From JACOZM01 sp035289385 (GTDB lineage: Archaea; Nanobdellota; Nanobdellia; Woesearchaeales; GW2011-AR9), in the NCBI GenBank assembly GCA_035289385.1, contig DATDXI010000081.1:1-13392 (forward strand): DNA of 13,392 nucleotides, given 5' to 3'. Within the stretch, counting starts at the first letter, position 1, and every line of letters starts with the position of its first letter. The position numbers were made by a program, and so were the translations under genes. The notes under the pieces were generated by a model. That model was not told the DNA's origin, ran no database searches, and worked only from the letters and a program-made list of their open reading frames with translations. Shown piece by piece: positions 1 through 6,963 of this stretch.

Positions 1-2
1 AT

Positions 3-197
3 CAAAGCCCTCTTTTCCCTCAGGATGTAGAAACTGCCTGGCATATTTGGCGCCCAATTAGATTAGCTGAACAGCTTCAAAAACCGTTGATTGTCGGATA
101 CCGGCAGAATTTTTGCTTTACGGTTGACTGCTACGAACGTGGCTATGTTGCTAATAGAGAAAAAATAAAGTGCCCCACTACCATTGTAAAAATATAA
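3..197 (+). CDS. C-terminal fragment of an unidentified protein
   Basis: An open frame runs in from the left edge and ends at TAA 195-197, giving 64 residues with no start inside the window. The fragment has a Trp/Arg segment (AWHIWRPIRLAEQ), a short hydrophobic strand (PLIVGYR) and three cysteines (FCFTVDCYERG, then IKCPTT). I do not recognise the family. The frame is uninterrupted while the other two forward frames stop early, and an oligo-T run follows at 225-229, as expected for an archaeal gene end. It converges with the U32 gene on the opposite strand. It could be a chance frame; only sequence to the left would settle this. Confidence 0.5.
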   Translation, partial: QSPLFPQDVETAWHIWRPIRLAEQLQKPLIVGYRQNFCFTVDCYERGYVANREKIKCPTTIVKI

Positions 198-224
198 TTA
201 AATGGTTTAGAAATAAGTAGGATC

Positions 225-229
225 TTTTT
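225..229 (+). terminator. Possible oligo-T terminator of the left-edge gene
   Basis: A T5 run lies 28 nt after the TAA at 195-197, followed by pyrimidine-rich sequence (cagttttctctcttc). Archaeal intrinsic termination often needs only U-runs without a hairpin. This is a weak call from a short motif. Confidence 0.3.
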
Positions 230-258
230 GGGAACAGTTTTCTCTCTTCATTTAATTT

Positions 259-2502
259 TCACATAACTCCTTTCACTAAATTGCCTACCGTCGCTTCTTT
301 CCTAAATGCATCAGTATCCGCCTTTTCAATATGTTCACCAGCTAATAACTTCTTATACAACATAGTTAATGTAAATACATCTTCCTCTGCATCTATGAAA
401 AGCTGTGTGATTCCGGCATGAACAACTTCATTGGTGCGCTGCAGTATCCCTATATGCTTCGAGTAGAGCATCTCTGTAGCTCCCGTGCTTCCGACACGAA
501 GGGGAAAAGTATATCCTTCCTTGTCCGTCAGTTTTTCCGTGCCAAGGTGCTCTTTAAAGGTCATGACGACAGGCTTACCATGAGCGTAATACACTAGGTC
601 TTTCTTGTTCTGAAATCCAGCTAATTCTTTCACATTCAATTCTATAGAAGCAACAGCTTGATGTCCATAAAAGGTAAGCTGCTGGTCATTAAAGATATTC
701 ATCTGGTATCCCATGATCAGCGGTACGTCTAAGTGAAGAGCTAGAATACCTACGTTATTCACGAGCATGCCGTCAGGCTTGATGGTTTTGAGGATAGCTG
801 CCATTCTCTTCATATCTTCATCGACCATGACCATAGGTGTATGCATATAGAACTGAACTTTTTGTCCAGATCTTTTGGCTGCAGCAACAAGCTGAGCGGC
901 TTTTTCCAGATCAGGGGCAAAGAGATCATAGTATATCACATCAGCTTTCGCTTGCAGTGCTTCTCTTAACCCTGGAAGAGAATAGACTTGGACATGGACT
1001 TTTTTCTCTTGCGCAGGCTGTACTTTAAATGAGGGAGTAGGAACAGTTTTCTTTTCCTTAGCTATGGGAACAAGCAGATCAAGTAATTGCTGCTCAAGTC
1101 CTTTTCGGAATGTGGTCAGCTCACTTTTCGGGATGAAGGAATTGTCTGTCGACCCAGTAATATTCCTAATAAAAAAGATATCACTCTCAAACTTGTGTAA
1201 TTCTTTCTTCAGCTGTTCAAAGGTAAAAGGATGCTTTTCTGGTGCTGAAGCAGGTGATTGAAGAGGGATTTTTATGGTTTTATCTAGAACGGTAACCTCT
1301 AGCAGGGGAACGTTCTGTCTTTGGATTTTTATGGAGATATCAACAGCAGATCGTGTATTCTCTCCCAGCAAATTTTCGCCATGGAGAGGCGTCATCAAAA
1401 AAATCAAAGCGCCATTGGTAAATCCAGGCACACCTAAACGAATGCTTTGTCCCTGCTGGGCTTTCGCTACTTTATTTCCTTTGACAAAAATGTCTTTCAC
1501 ATGACAGCCTTGATGTTCGCCTTGATGAACAATATTTATCCCGTCATACATCTCGAGGGGGTGCTGCAGCAGGAGTTCTCCGCGTACCACTTTTCCCAAT
1601 AAAATTCCACGCTTGGAAGGGATGGCACTATCGACGATCGATTTCTGATCAGCAAAGAAGCCTGAGGTGAATTCCCTGTTGAATGCCAGCTTCAGATTTT
1701 TTATGGTTTTATCGGTTACGGGAACTTTCTTGTTCTGATAATATGCATCCAGCTGCTGCCGGTAATATCTTGTTGTTGTTGCAACATACTCGGCAGATTT
1801 CATGCGCCCTTCGATCTTGATCGTTTTTGCTCCGCATTCAATGATGTCTGGAACATTTTCAATGAGGCAGAGGTCTTTTGCAGAAAGAAGGTACTTGTCC
1901 CCATTATACTGCTTGCGGCAGGAACTGGCGCACATGCCTCTGTTTCCTGACCTCTTGCCGATCAGGGAAGAAATGAGGCATTGGCCAGAATAAGAGATAC
2001 AAAGATGCCCATGCACAAAAATTTCTAGATGCGCTTTCGTCTTATTTTCTATCTCTTTAACTTGCTGCTTCGTCAGCTCTCTGGCCAAAACAAAGACATC
2101 CACATATTTCTTCCAGTATTCTACAGAGGGAGTATTCATGATCGTCGCCTGGGTAGAGGCATGAACGGCGAGAGAAGGAAAGTTTGTTTTTATCAATGGG
2201 GCAAAACTGAGGTCCTGTAGAATAACAGCATCTATCCCCAACTGTTCTGCGATGGCCAATTGGGAAAGAAAAGGCTTGATCTCCTGGTTTTTGATGAGGG
2301 TATTCAGCGTCAGGAAAACTTTCACATTGTGGAGATGGGCATATTGCACTGCTCTTTTTAATTCATCTGCGGTGAAGTTATGGGCTAACCTCCTGGCATT
2401 AAATAATTTTGACCCGAGATAGACCGAATCTGCACCGTTGTTTACGGCTGCTATTAACGACTCAAAGTCGCCTACGGGAGAGAGAAGCTGGACCTTATCC
2501 AT
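259..2502 (-). CDS. Peptidase U32 family protein, likely RNA (C/U) hydroxylase of RlhA/TrhP type
   Basis: 747 residues. The N-terminal TIM-barrel-like U32 domain (about 1-300) starts LLSPVGDFESLIAAVNNGAD and carries the family cysteine block: C168 and C175 in HLCISYSGQC, C191 and C195 in GMCASSC, plus C212 and C223 before KIEGRMKS. In characterised relatives (UbiU/UbiV, RlhA, TrhP) such cysteines bind a [4Fe-4S] cluster, and the enzymes hydroxylate ubiquinone precursors, 23S rRNA C2501 or tRNA U34. The long C-terminal half (about 300-747) resembles the extended RlhA architecture, with a DUF3656-like middle and a second barrel-like segment, so rRNA hydroxylation is the better guess. No protease residues are evident despite the family name. 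The ATG at 2502 has a TATA box (2525-2533) centred about 27 nt upstream. Exact substrate is inferred. Confidence 0.88.
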   Translation of the reverse strand: MDKVQLLSPVGDFESLIAAVNNGADSVYLGSKLFNARRLAHNFTADELKRAVQYAHLHNVKVFLTLNTLIKNQEIKPFLSQLAIAEQLGIDAVILQDLSFAPLIKTNFPSLAVHASTQATIMNTPSVEYWKKYVDVFVLARELTKQQVKEIENKTKAHLEIFVHGHLCISYSGQCLISSLIGKRSGNRGMCASSCRKQYNGDKYLLSAKDLCLIENVPDIIECGAKTIKIEGRMKSAEYVATTTRYYRQQLDAYYQNKKVPVTDKTIKNLKLAFNREFTSGFFADQKSIVDSAIPSKRGILLGKVVRGELLLQHPLEMYDGINIVHQGEHQGCHVKDIFVKGNKVAKAQQGQSIRLGVPGFTNGALIFLMTPLHGENLLGENTRSAVDISIKIQRQNVPLLEVTVLDKTIKIPLQSPASAPEKHPFTFEQLKKELHKFESDIFFIRNITGSTDNSFIPKSELTTFRKGLEQQLLDLLVPIAKEKKTVPTPSFKVQPAQEKKVHVQVYSLPGLREALQAKADVIYYDLFAPDLEKAAQLVAAAKRSGQKVQFYMHTPMVMVDEDMKRMAAILKTIKPDGMLVNNVGILALHLDVPLIMGYQMNIFNDQQLTFYGHQAVASIELNVKELAGFQNKKDLVYYAHGKPVVMTFKEHLGTEKLTDKEGYTFPLRVGSTGATEMLYSKHIGILQRTNEVVHAGITQLFIDAEEDVFTLTMLYKKLLAGEHIEKADTDAFRKEATVGNLVKGVM

Positions 2503-2524
2503 AACCTCTATTTTTCAGGAGTTA

Positions 2525-2533
2525 TTTTATAAA
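2525..2533 (-). promoter_or_regulatory. TATA box of the U32 gene
   Basis: Read on the minus strand this is TTTATAAAA, centred about 27 nt before the ATG at 2502, so transcription should begin at or near the start codon. A GAGGT just before the ATG resembles a ribosome binding site, but it would lie outside a leaderless transcript. Confidence 0.6.
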
Positions 2534-2600
2534 TGTTTCTTGGGGGTGGTTTAGAGAAGGGGATATACCAAGAGATTGGTGTTTAGAGCAAGGACAGTTT

Positions 2601-2972
2601 TTATGATATGCTTGGAGGCAATGTTAGCCTTCGTCCTGAGCGGTAATTTTTATCAACGAAGGCGATAACATCTTCCTTATTTTGAAATTGAATCCAGTGA
2701 GTGCTATTGCCGTCATAATCCACTTTCTCCTCGATAGGTCGTACTCTTCTTTGCTCAAAATCATAGACGCGACCCTTTCTTCTGGAAATGGGATGACCTT
2801 GAGTATCCAGAAGAGCCCTTGGAACCTGACGTTGAATAAGCTGATTTAAAGTAATCCCTTCATCTGCAGCTCTTTGACTATCATAAATAAGGACAAATCC
2901 TGAGTTATAGTTGTCTCTTCCCGAGACATTGCCACCGTCTCTTTCTGGAAGTGGGGGGATATACCATCTCAT
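2601..2972 (-). CDS. Hypothetical protein, 123 aa
   Basis: No recognised family. The product is soluble, rich in Arg, Asp and Asn, and has no signal peptide or membrane segment. It begins MRWYIPPLPERDGGN, has a hydrophobic strand (SGFVLIYD, about 24-31), a basic middle (ISRRKGRVYDFEQRRVR, about 62-78), and ends with an aromatic/acidic segment (STHWIQFQNKEDVIAFVDKNY). The ATG at 2972 is supported by an AATATATT box at 2993-3000, about 24 nt upstream. It is a monocistronic gene, divergent from the metallopeptidase at 3076; its own stop lies 98 nt from the U32 start. The promoter spacing argues for a real gene. Confidence 0.6.
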   Translation of the reverse strand: MRWYIPPLPERDGGNVSGRDNYNSGFVLIYDSQRAADEGITLNQLIQRQVPRALLDTQGHPISRRKGRVYDFEQRRVRPIEEKVDYDGNSTHWIQFQNKEDVIAFVDKNYRSGRRLTLPPSIS

Positions 2973-2992
2973 GCTTTTTCCGTCATCATTGG

Positions 2993-3000
2993 AATATATT
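2993..3000 (-). promoter_or_regulatory. TATA box of the 2601-2972 gene
   Basis: The palindromic AATATATT is centred about 24 nt before the ATG at 2972. It lies in the 103-nt divergent region shared with the metallopeptidase promoter at 3045-3052. Confidence 0.45.
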
Positions 3001-3044
3001 AATGTTATGGATTATCTCTCTGTCTGTTCTCGTCTATCATAATC

Positions 3045-3052
3045 TATTTAAA
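3045..3052 (+). promoter_or_regulatory. TATA box of the HExxxH protein gene
   Basis: TATTTAAA is centred about 27 nt before the ATG at 3076, which predicts a leaderless mRNA starting at the first of two adjacent ATG codons (3076 and 3079). Confidence 0.6.
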
Positions 3053-3075
3053 CTGAAGAGCAGGATTGTTGCGTC

Positions 3076-4473
3076 ATGATGAAAACTGAAGCAACACCTT
3101 TGGATGAAAAAGTAGCAACATTGCTTATTGGCGTTGACACGTTATTTGGTGGAGATGCCCTGCATGAAAGCGGTGCCCATCACTTTATAGCAGATACGTG
3201 GTTTTCAGGAACTGCTCCTCCTGATATTTACCATGATGCATTTGCGCAAGCAGCTCGTGATGTATCTCAAGGAGTTGAAGGAGCACCAAATGTCCTAAAA
3301 GATGCTACTGCAATCCACGCTTTTGTAGAAAGGCATGACCTTCGTACTCTTCCTTTTGAGATAACAGGAGGCATAACTGGTTTAAGAAATGATAATTTGG
3401 CAAATGTGCTTCATCTTACTGATGCCCTTTCCGCGATGCTTGATACTCGTCTAGCTATGGCTGATGGCACAGAACTTCCTTCTTTTGAAAGACGATACCA
3501 TGCGGCAACAGCAAATACTGTTGATACCATAGAAGTTATTGATCCTAGTCATGCACGGGAGAGATTGCAGGAAGCGTTAGCAAAGGTAGGTTATGAGGTG
3601 ACGCAAAGCAGAGGTCTGCGTGAAACGGTTTTAGCTTGGCAAGCAGCACAACAGCCGCTAGCTCCAGACAAAGTTGGCGAAGCGGCAAAAGAGATTATCG
3701 GTCCTCTTTTAGCAGCAATGAGATCTCATGTCTTTTCTTATCTCTATTTTCCAGTTCAGGGGAACAGATCGGATCTTTCTGATGTTGCTTTTAGTGGTCA
3801 TAGGTTTGAAACTCTTTCCGGAGTTAAATTTACTGGCTCCAGCATTTACCAAGGTGGTGAGCAAGATGGAGTTCCTGCATTACGAGGATTATTTGAATAT
3901 AATACTGATCATCCCATCACGAGAGTAAGGCTTCAACATCTCTGTGCCCATGAAGTTGTTGGCCATTATCTCAATTCTGCCGTCCAGGATTTATTATGGA
4001 GAAGCGGGAAACTTGGTTTTATCGCTACGATGGCAACGATGTGCTCACCAGAAGTTGCTTTTCAGGAAGGCTGGGCAGAGAATATCTTTGAGGTAGTATA
4101 TGGGTCTCGGGAAGCTGCGGTAATGGCATATGGAAAAGATTTAGCTGTGGTTTTGGCGCATACTGACCTTGAAAGTTTTGGGAAAAATAATGCTTCTGTT
4201 CTTTATCAGAGAGATGGCGCTAGCTTAGATGAAGTGCGACGGCATATCGCGGAGGATTGTGTTCAAGCAGACCCCATTGTTGAAAAGCTGTCAGGAGCAT
4301 GGGCGCAGCATCCTATCATCGGGCCAATGTACGGTCCAGCATACCATCATGGAAGAGAGATAGTCAGTCAAGCTATCAGAGACCATGGTAGAATTCCTGT
4401 TGCAAGAATTGGATATCATCTCCAAGGATGGGTAGACATAGGAACATTTAAAGCCAAAACAGAGCGTTTGTAG
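3076..4473 (+). CDS. Putative HExxxH zinc metallopeptidase, uncharacterised family
   Basis: 465 residues, with no signal peptide or membrane segment, so probably cytoplasmic. The central motif is HEVVGH at residues 292-297 (H292, E293, H297), followed 33 residues on by EGWAENIFE (E331, E335). HExxxH plus a downstream EG(L/W)A glutamate is the gluzincin-like zinc site known from DUF1704/MATCAP carboxypeptidases, and the DUF885 group has a related arrangement; this is the basis for the peptidase call. The N-terminal 200 residues are mostly helical and unrecognised. A second His-rich patch (AYHHGRE) lies near the C-terminus. It is transcribed alone from its own TATA box and is followed by a long pyrimidine tract before trm1. 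Substrate unknown; I cannot assign it to a named family, and catalytic activity is inferred. Confidence 0.65.
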   Translation: MMKTEATPLDEKVATLLIGVDTLFGGDALHESGAHHFIADTWFSGTAPPDIYHDAFAQAARDVSQGVEGAPNVLKDATAIHAFVERHDLRTLPFEITGGITGLRNDNLANVLHLTDALSAMLDTRLAMADGTELPSFERRYHAATANTVDTIEVIDPSHARERLQEALAKVGYEVTQSRGLRETVLAWQAAQQPLAPDKVGEAAKEIIGPLLAAMRSHVFSYLYFPVQGNRSDLSDVAFSGHRFETLSGVKFTGSSIYQGGEQDGVPALRGLFEYNTDHPITRVRLQHLCAHEVVGHYLNSAVQDLLWRSGKLGFIATMATMCSPEVAFQEGWAENIFEVVYGSREAAVMAYGKDLAVVLAHTDLESFGKNNASVLYQRDGASLDEVRRHIAEDCVQADPIVEKLSGAWAQHPIIGPMYGPAYHHGREIVSQAIRDHGRIPVARIGYHLQGWVDIGTFKAKTERL

Positions 4474-4479
4474 CCATAG

Positions 4480-4513
4480 TGTTTATTCTTCTCCTATTCT
4501 TCTTCTCCTGTTT
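4480..4513 (+). terminator. Pyrimidine-rich putative termination zone
   Basis: Just after the metallopeptidase stop is an almost pure C/T tract (ttattcttctcctattc and onward) without a hairpin. Archaeal RNA polymerase terminates at T-rich stretches, and trm1 downstream has its own TATA box, so a transcript end here is plausible. Confidence 0.3.
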
Positions 4514-4531
4514 CATATTCCAAAGAAAGGC

Positions 4532-4540
4532 TTTTATAGA
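4532..4540 (+). promoter_or_regulatory. TATA box of trm1
   Basis: TTTTATAGA is centred about 25 nt before the ATG at 4561. This spacing supports ATG 4561 over the in-frame TTG at 4558. Confidence 0.6.
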
Positions 4541-4560
4541 TAGGACTTGATTATCTGTTG

Positions 4561-5667
4561 ATGCAGATCATTAAGGAGCAGAAAGCAATCATCAAAGCAA
4601 CTCTTCCGGAGCGAGATCCAACGAAAAAGCAGGAAGTGTTCTATAATCCCTTGATGACATCCAATAGAAATATATCTGTTCTCTTGCTGAATTCTGTTAC
4701 AAATAAAGAGATGGATATCGCTGATCCGTTAGCTGGTTCGGGAATACGAGCGATAAGATTTTTGCAAGAGTTGAAAAAAGGAAAAATAAAACAGCTGTTC
4801 GTCAATGATAATAAAGAACTGTTTATCGATCAATTCAAAGACAATCTTCGGCTGAGCAAGCTAGATACTCCTACAATACAAAAAATGGTCACGATAAAAA
4901 ATGACGATGCCGAGCAGTTCTTATTGGGCCAGCGCAGCGATGAGTTTAGCGGCTATTTTGATTATATTGACATCGATCCATTTGGTACGCCTAATCCTTT
5001 TCTTTCTGCTGCGGTAAACAGGATAAAGCGTGATGGTATTCTGGCAATAACGGCTACGGATACTGCTGCGTTAACAGGAACGTATCCTAAAGTGACTCTG
5101 CGGAAATATTGGGCAAGAAACATTCGGAATTATCTGATGCATGAGACGGGCTTACGTATCTTGATCCGGAAAGTGCAGCTGCAAGGCATTCAATTTGATA
5201 AGGCACTTGTTCCAATTCTAGCGTATCATAAAGATCATTATTTCAGGATGTATTTTCGGAGCGAGAAAGGAAAAGAGAAATGTGATGCCCTATTGAAGCA
5301 GCACCAGTTTTTTCTGATGAATCCCAAGACTCTTGAATTCAAGACATCCGTGTATAACTTGGAACAAGGATGGGAATGGATGGGGCCGTTGTGGACAGGA
5401 TCTTTATTTGATCGGCCGTTGCTGGAGATCATGAATAGAAAAAATACATTTCAAGAAGAGGAGAAGTTCCTTTCTCTCTTGCTGGAAGAAGCAGGGCAAG
5501 ACCAGCCGTTCTTTTATGACCTTCATGTCTTAGCCAAGAAGTATGGGAAAGAGCCACCGAAGATGGATGCAGCCTTGCAGAAATTGCAAGGAGTAAGGAC
5601 ACATTTTTCTGTGTATGGGGTGAAGACGAAGAAAGGAGTGAAGGATGTGGTGAGATTACTTAAGTGA
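4561..5667 (+). CDS. trm1: tRNA (guanine(26)-N2)-dimethyltransferase Trm1
   Basis: 368 residues from ATG 4561. It uses S-adenosylmethionine to make m2,2G at position 26 of tRNA. Visible motifs in order: FYNPLMTSNRNIS (about 27-39, the archaeal Trm1 N-terminal signature), the SAM-binding loop DPLAGSGIR (about 55-63), the catalytic motif IDIDPFGTPNPF (about 136-147, Asp139 before PFG), ITATDTAALTG (about 163-173), and GPLWTG plus the TRTHFSVYGVKT-like segment in the C-terminal tRNA-binding domain. Length fits archaeal Trm1 (about 370-380). Only one cysteine is seen in the C-terminal domain, so the Cys-rich zinc site present in a number of Trm1 proteins appears to be absent. Monocistronic, convergent with the gene at 5710. 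Function is secure from the motifs. Confidence 0.95.
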   Translation: MQIIKEQKAIIKATLPERDPTKKQEVFYNPLMTSNRNISVLLLNSVTNKEMDIADPLAGSGIRAIRFLQELKKGKIKQLFVNDNKELFIDQFKDNLRLSKLDTPTIQKMVTIKNDDAEQFLLGQRSDEFSGYFDYIDIDPFGTPNPFLSAAVNRIKRDGILAITATDTAALTGTYPKVTLRKYWARNIRNYLMHETGLRILIRKVQLQGIQFDKALVPILAYHKDHYFRMYFRSEKGKEKCDALLKQHQFFLMNPKTLEFKTSVYNLEQGWEWMGPLWTGSLFDRPLLEIMNRKNTFQEEEKFLSLLLEEAGQDQPFFYDLHVLAKKYGKEPPKMDAALQKLQGVRTHFSVYGVKTKKGVKDVVRLLK

Positions 5668-5709
5668 GTTATCATATGGCCTTTGTTTCAAATATTCTGT
5701 CAAAAATTA

Positions 5710-6117
5710 TTATTGTTTAAGGTCCGAAGGTATCATATAATCAGCATAAGCAGCACTTACTGCTAAAAAACATGTTGTTCCTATCGCTGTCACTATTGCT
5801 TCTGCCACTATTGTTTCAATGTTGTTCCATGCTCTTAAGTGAGAAAAATAAGTTATTATTTGTGGGAGGGCTGCTCCTGCAAGAATTATCCCTAAGCCCC
5901 CAGCTATCCCATAAGGAAACTTTTGTTGTGACAATGGCGTTCTTGTCTCTTCAGGCAAGGGCAAAGCATCTTCTTCCAAAACAATCCCTCTTCTCTCACA
6001 GATGCCATAAATTAATTTGCCAACCCGGTCAACCACTTCCTCCGGGCTTTCTGAATTTGCTGTTTGTTCTAACGGAGAATATTCTGCTGTGCGCCGTTGT
6101 GTTGCTAAGGATTCCAT
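5710..6117 (-). CDS. Hypothetical membrane protein with two transmembrane helices
   Basis: 135 residues with no recognised family. A polar N-terminal region (1-66) holds an amphipathic stretch (EEVVDRVGKLIYGICERRG) and a Pro-rich linker. Two hydrophobic spans follow: about 69-91 (YGIAGGLGIILAGAALP and onward) and about 102-124 (TIVAEAIVTAIGTTCFLAVS), joined by a short loop with SHLRAWNN; the tail is short and polar. I prefer this strand over the overlapping + strand frame (5772-6146) because a TATA box lies about 26 nt upstream of ATG 6117 and the residue composition is natural. The promoter overlaps the last codons of the upstream PIN gene, so it is probably transcribed both independently and by readthrough. 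Function unknown. Confidence 0.6.
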   Translation of the reverse strand: MESLATQRRTAEYSPLEQTANSESPEEVVDRVGKLIYGICERRGIVLEEDALPLPEETRTPLSQQKFPYGIAGGLGIILAGAALPQIITYFSHLRAWNNIETIVAEAIVTAIGTTCFLAVSAAYADYMIPSDLKQ

Positions 6118-6137
6118 CAGGAATAAAAAGAGACTCT

Positions 6138-6147
6138 TTTATTTAAA
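6138..6147 (-). promoter_or_regulatory. TATA box of the 5710-6117 gene, overlapping the PIN gene stop
   Basis: Minus-strand TTTAAATAAA is centred about 25-26 nt before ATG 6117. It overlaps the stop codon (6143-6145) of the PIN toxin gene, so the small membrane protein has its own promoter inside the end of the toxin gene. Confidence 0.55.
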
Positions 6148-6550
6148 GATAGTGCAGCAATTCTTTGGTTGTATAAGCTTTCACCCTCTGTTGTTTATGG
6201 AGGTGTGGATCGTCTGACCAAATGTCACACGTAGATGCAATGGCCGCAGCGAGAAATGGGGTATCACCCTTATCGATAATATCCATAATCATTTTAGCCT
6301 CACTCATAGCTGATTCTATAGTCGTGTCGTCCAAGAGAGTCATCTTCTCTTGAAATGTTTGCCATAGTTTTTCAAAATTCTCTTCGGAGAGCTTAGCTTT
6401 TTGACAAATCTCTTTCCGATACTTTGCGACTTCTTTCCCTAGCGTGGGAATCATGATGAACTCTGCAGGAAAGTGGTAGAGGATATGCCTAGAGATACCA
6501 TCTTTAATGAAAGCGGCAATAATCCTGTTAGTATCCACCACAAGTCTCAT
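6143..6550 (-). CDS. PIN-domain toxin (VapC-like RNase)
   Basis: 135 residues. The PIN nuclease fold is indicated by the N-terminal VVDTN strand (D6), E40 in LGKEV, D96 in DKGDTPFLAAA and D113/D114 in IWSDDPHL, which together give the acidic metal-binding set. Family members act as Mg-dependent RNases, often cleaving tRNA or rRNA. The ATG overlaps the stop of the upstream antitoxin by 4 nt (ATGA, 6547-6550), the usual toxin-antitoxin arrangement with translational coupling. The target RNA cannot be predicted. All catalytic acids are present, so the toxin is probably intact. The gene end carries the promoter of the next gene. Whether it belongs to VapC proper or a neighbouring PIN subgroup is uncertain. 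Confidence 0.88.
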   Translation of the reverse strand: MRLVVDTNRIIAAFIKDGISRHILYHFPAEFIMIPTLGKEVAKYRKEICQKAKLSEENFEKLWQTFQEKMTLLDDTTIESAMSEAKMIMDIIDKGDTPFLAAAIASTCDIWSDDPHLHKQQRVKAYTTKELLHYL

Positions 6551-6765
6551 CGAAATCGCTTTCTCATCTCGCTTTTAATCTTATGTCCAATACGTTCTGC
6601 GTCTTCTTCTGTGAGAGTACTATTCTTCAGCACTTCTTCCATCCAATGGATCTCCTGCACTTTCTTTTGGAACGCTTGCCGTGCCACATCACTCCACTTT
6701 ATTTCTGAATGCGCTTTTATTTCCTTATGCAGCTCCTGCGGGATGGATAAAGTCATATTTACCAT
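6547..6765 (-). CDS. Ribbon-helix-helix antitoxin partner of the PIN toxin
   Basis: 72 residues from ATG 6765; an in-frame GTG at 6774 would add three residues. The N-terminus NMTLSIPQELHKEIKAH followed by IKWSDVARQAFQKKV matches the beta-strand/helix/helix layout of RHH (CopG/MetJ) DNA-binding antitoxins. The C-terminal half is charged and helical (KNSTLTEEDAERIGHKIKSE), the part that typically wraps the PIN toxin. Its stop overlaps the toxin ATG. The TATA box at 6799-6806 puts the transcription start near 6776, leaving at most about 10 nt of leader. A perfect inverted repeat lies between TATA and start, consistent with autoregulation. The assignment rests on sequence pattern and on pairing with a clear PIN gene. 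Confidence 0.82.
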   Translation of the reverse strand: MVNMTLSIPQELHKEIKAHSEIKWSDVARQAFQKKVQEIHWMEEVLKNSTLTEEDAERIGHKIKSEMRKRFR

Positions 6766-6783
6766 AGGTATCACTTATGTGGG

Positions 6784-6801
6784 ATATGTGTTAGCACATA
6801 T
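6784..6801. promoter_or_regulatory. Palindromic putative operator of the toxin-antitoxin module
   Basis: Perfect 7-bp arms ATATGTG (6784-6790) and CACATAT (6795-6801) are separated by TTAG. A third half-site TATGTG (6776-6781) is a direct copy 9 bp from the first. The palindrome abuts and overlaps the TATA box by 3 bp and lies upstream of the antitoxin start. RHH antitoxins commonly repress their own operon by binding such repeats; binding here is inferred. Confidence 0.6.
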
Positions 6802-6806
6802 TTAAA
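6799..6806 (-). promoter_or_regulatory. TATA box of the toxin-antitoxin operon
   Basis: Minus-strand TTTAAATA is centred near 6802, predicting transcription start at about 6776. It shares 3 bp with the palindromic operator. Confidence 0.55.
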
Positions 6807-6934
6807 GGTTTTGCTGGATTTCTTGTCGATGGGCGTGAAGATGGAGGAGGGGTTGAATAAGATTTGGTAACGGTAGAAATAATCCCTCTTTTGCTGTGAG
6901 CCAGGGATAGTAGATATATTTCTAGCGAAATCTC

Positions 6935-6940
6935 TTTAAA
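6935..6940 (+). promoter_or_regulatory. TATA box of msrB
   Basis: TTTAAA is centred about 26 nt before ATG 6964, preceded by an A-rich BRE-like stretch (gcgaaatc). The rest of the 198-nt divergent region between the antitoxin and msrB (6766-6963) shows nothing else I can name. Confidence 0.55.
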
Positions 6941-6963
6941 CCATCTTCACTTTCTTTCTCTTT

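Noticed and set aside
2496..2508. GGTTATG start context shared by the U32, aEF-1beta and deoB genes
   Set aside because: The shared string is only 7 nt including the ATG; with AT-rich upstream sequence this can arise by chance, and it would lie outside leaderless transcripts.
3728..3928. + strand frame of 66 codons within the HExxxH gene
   Set aside because: It is a frame-shifted shadow inside a continuous 465-codon gene with its own promoter.
5772..6146. + strand open frame of 124 codons with a leucine-rich hydrophobic start
   Set aside because: It is antisense to the 5710-6117 minus-strand gene, which has a correctly placed TATA box and sensible membrane topology; the + frame is low-complexity Leu/Ser/Cys composition with no promoter seen.
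5710..6765. Membrane protein as third member of the toxin-antitoxin operon
   Set aside because: It has its own TATA box overlapping the toxin stop codon, so it is better treated as an independent gene.
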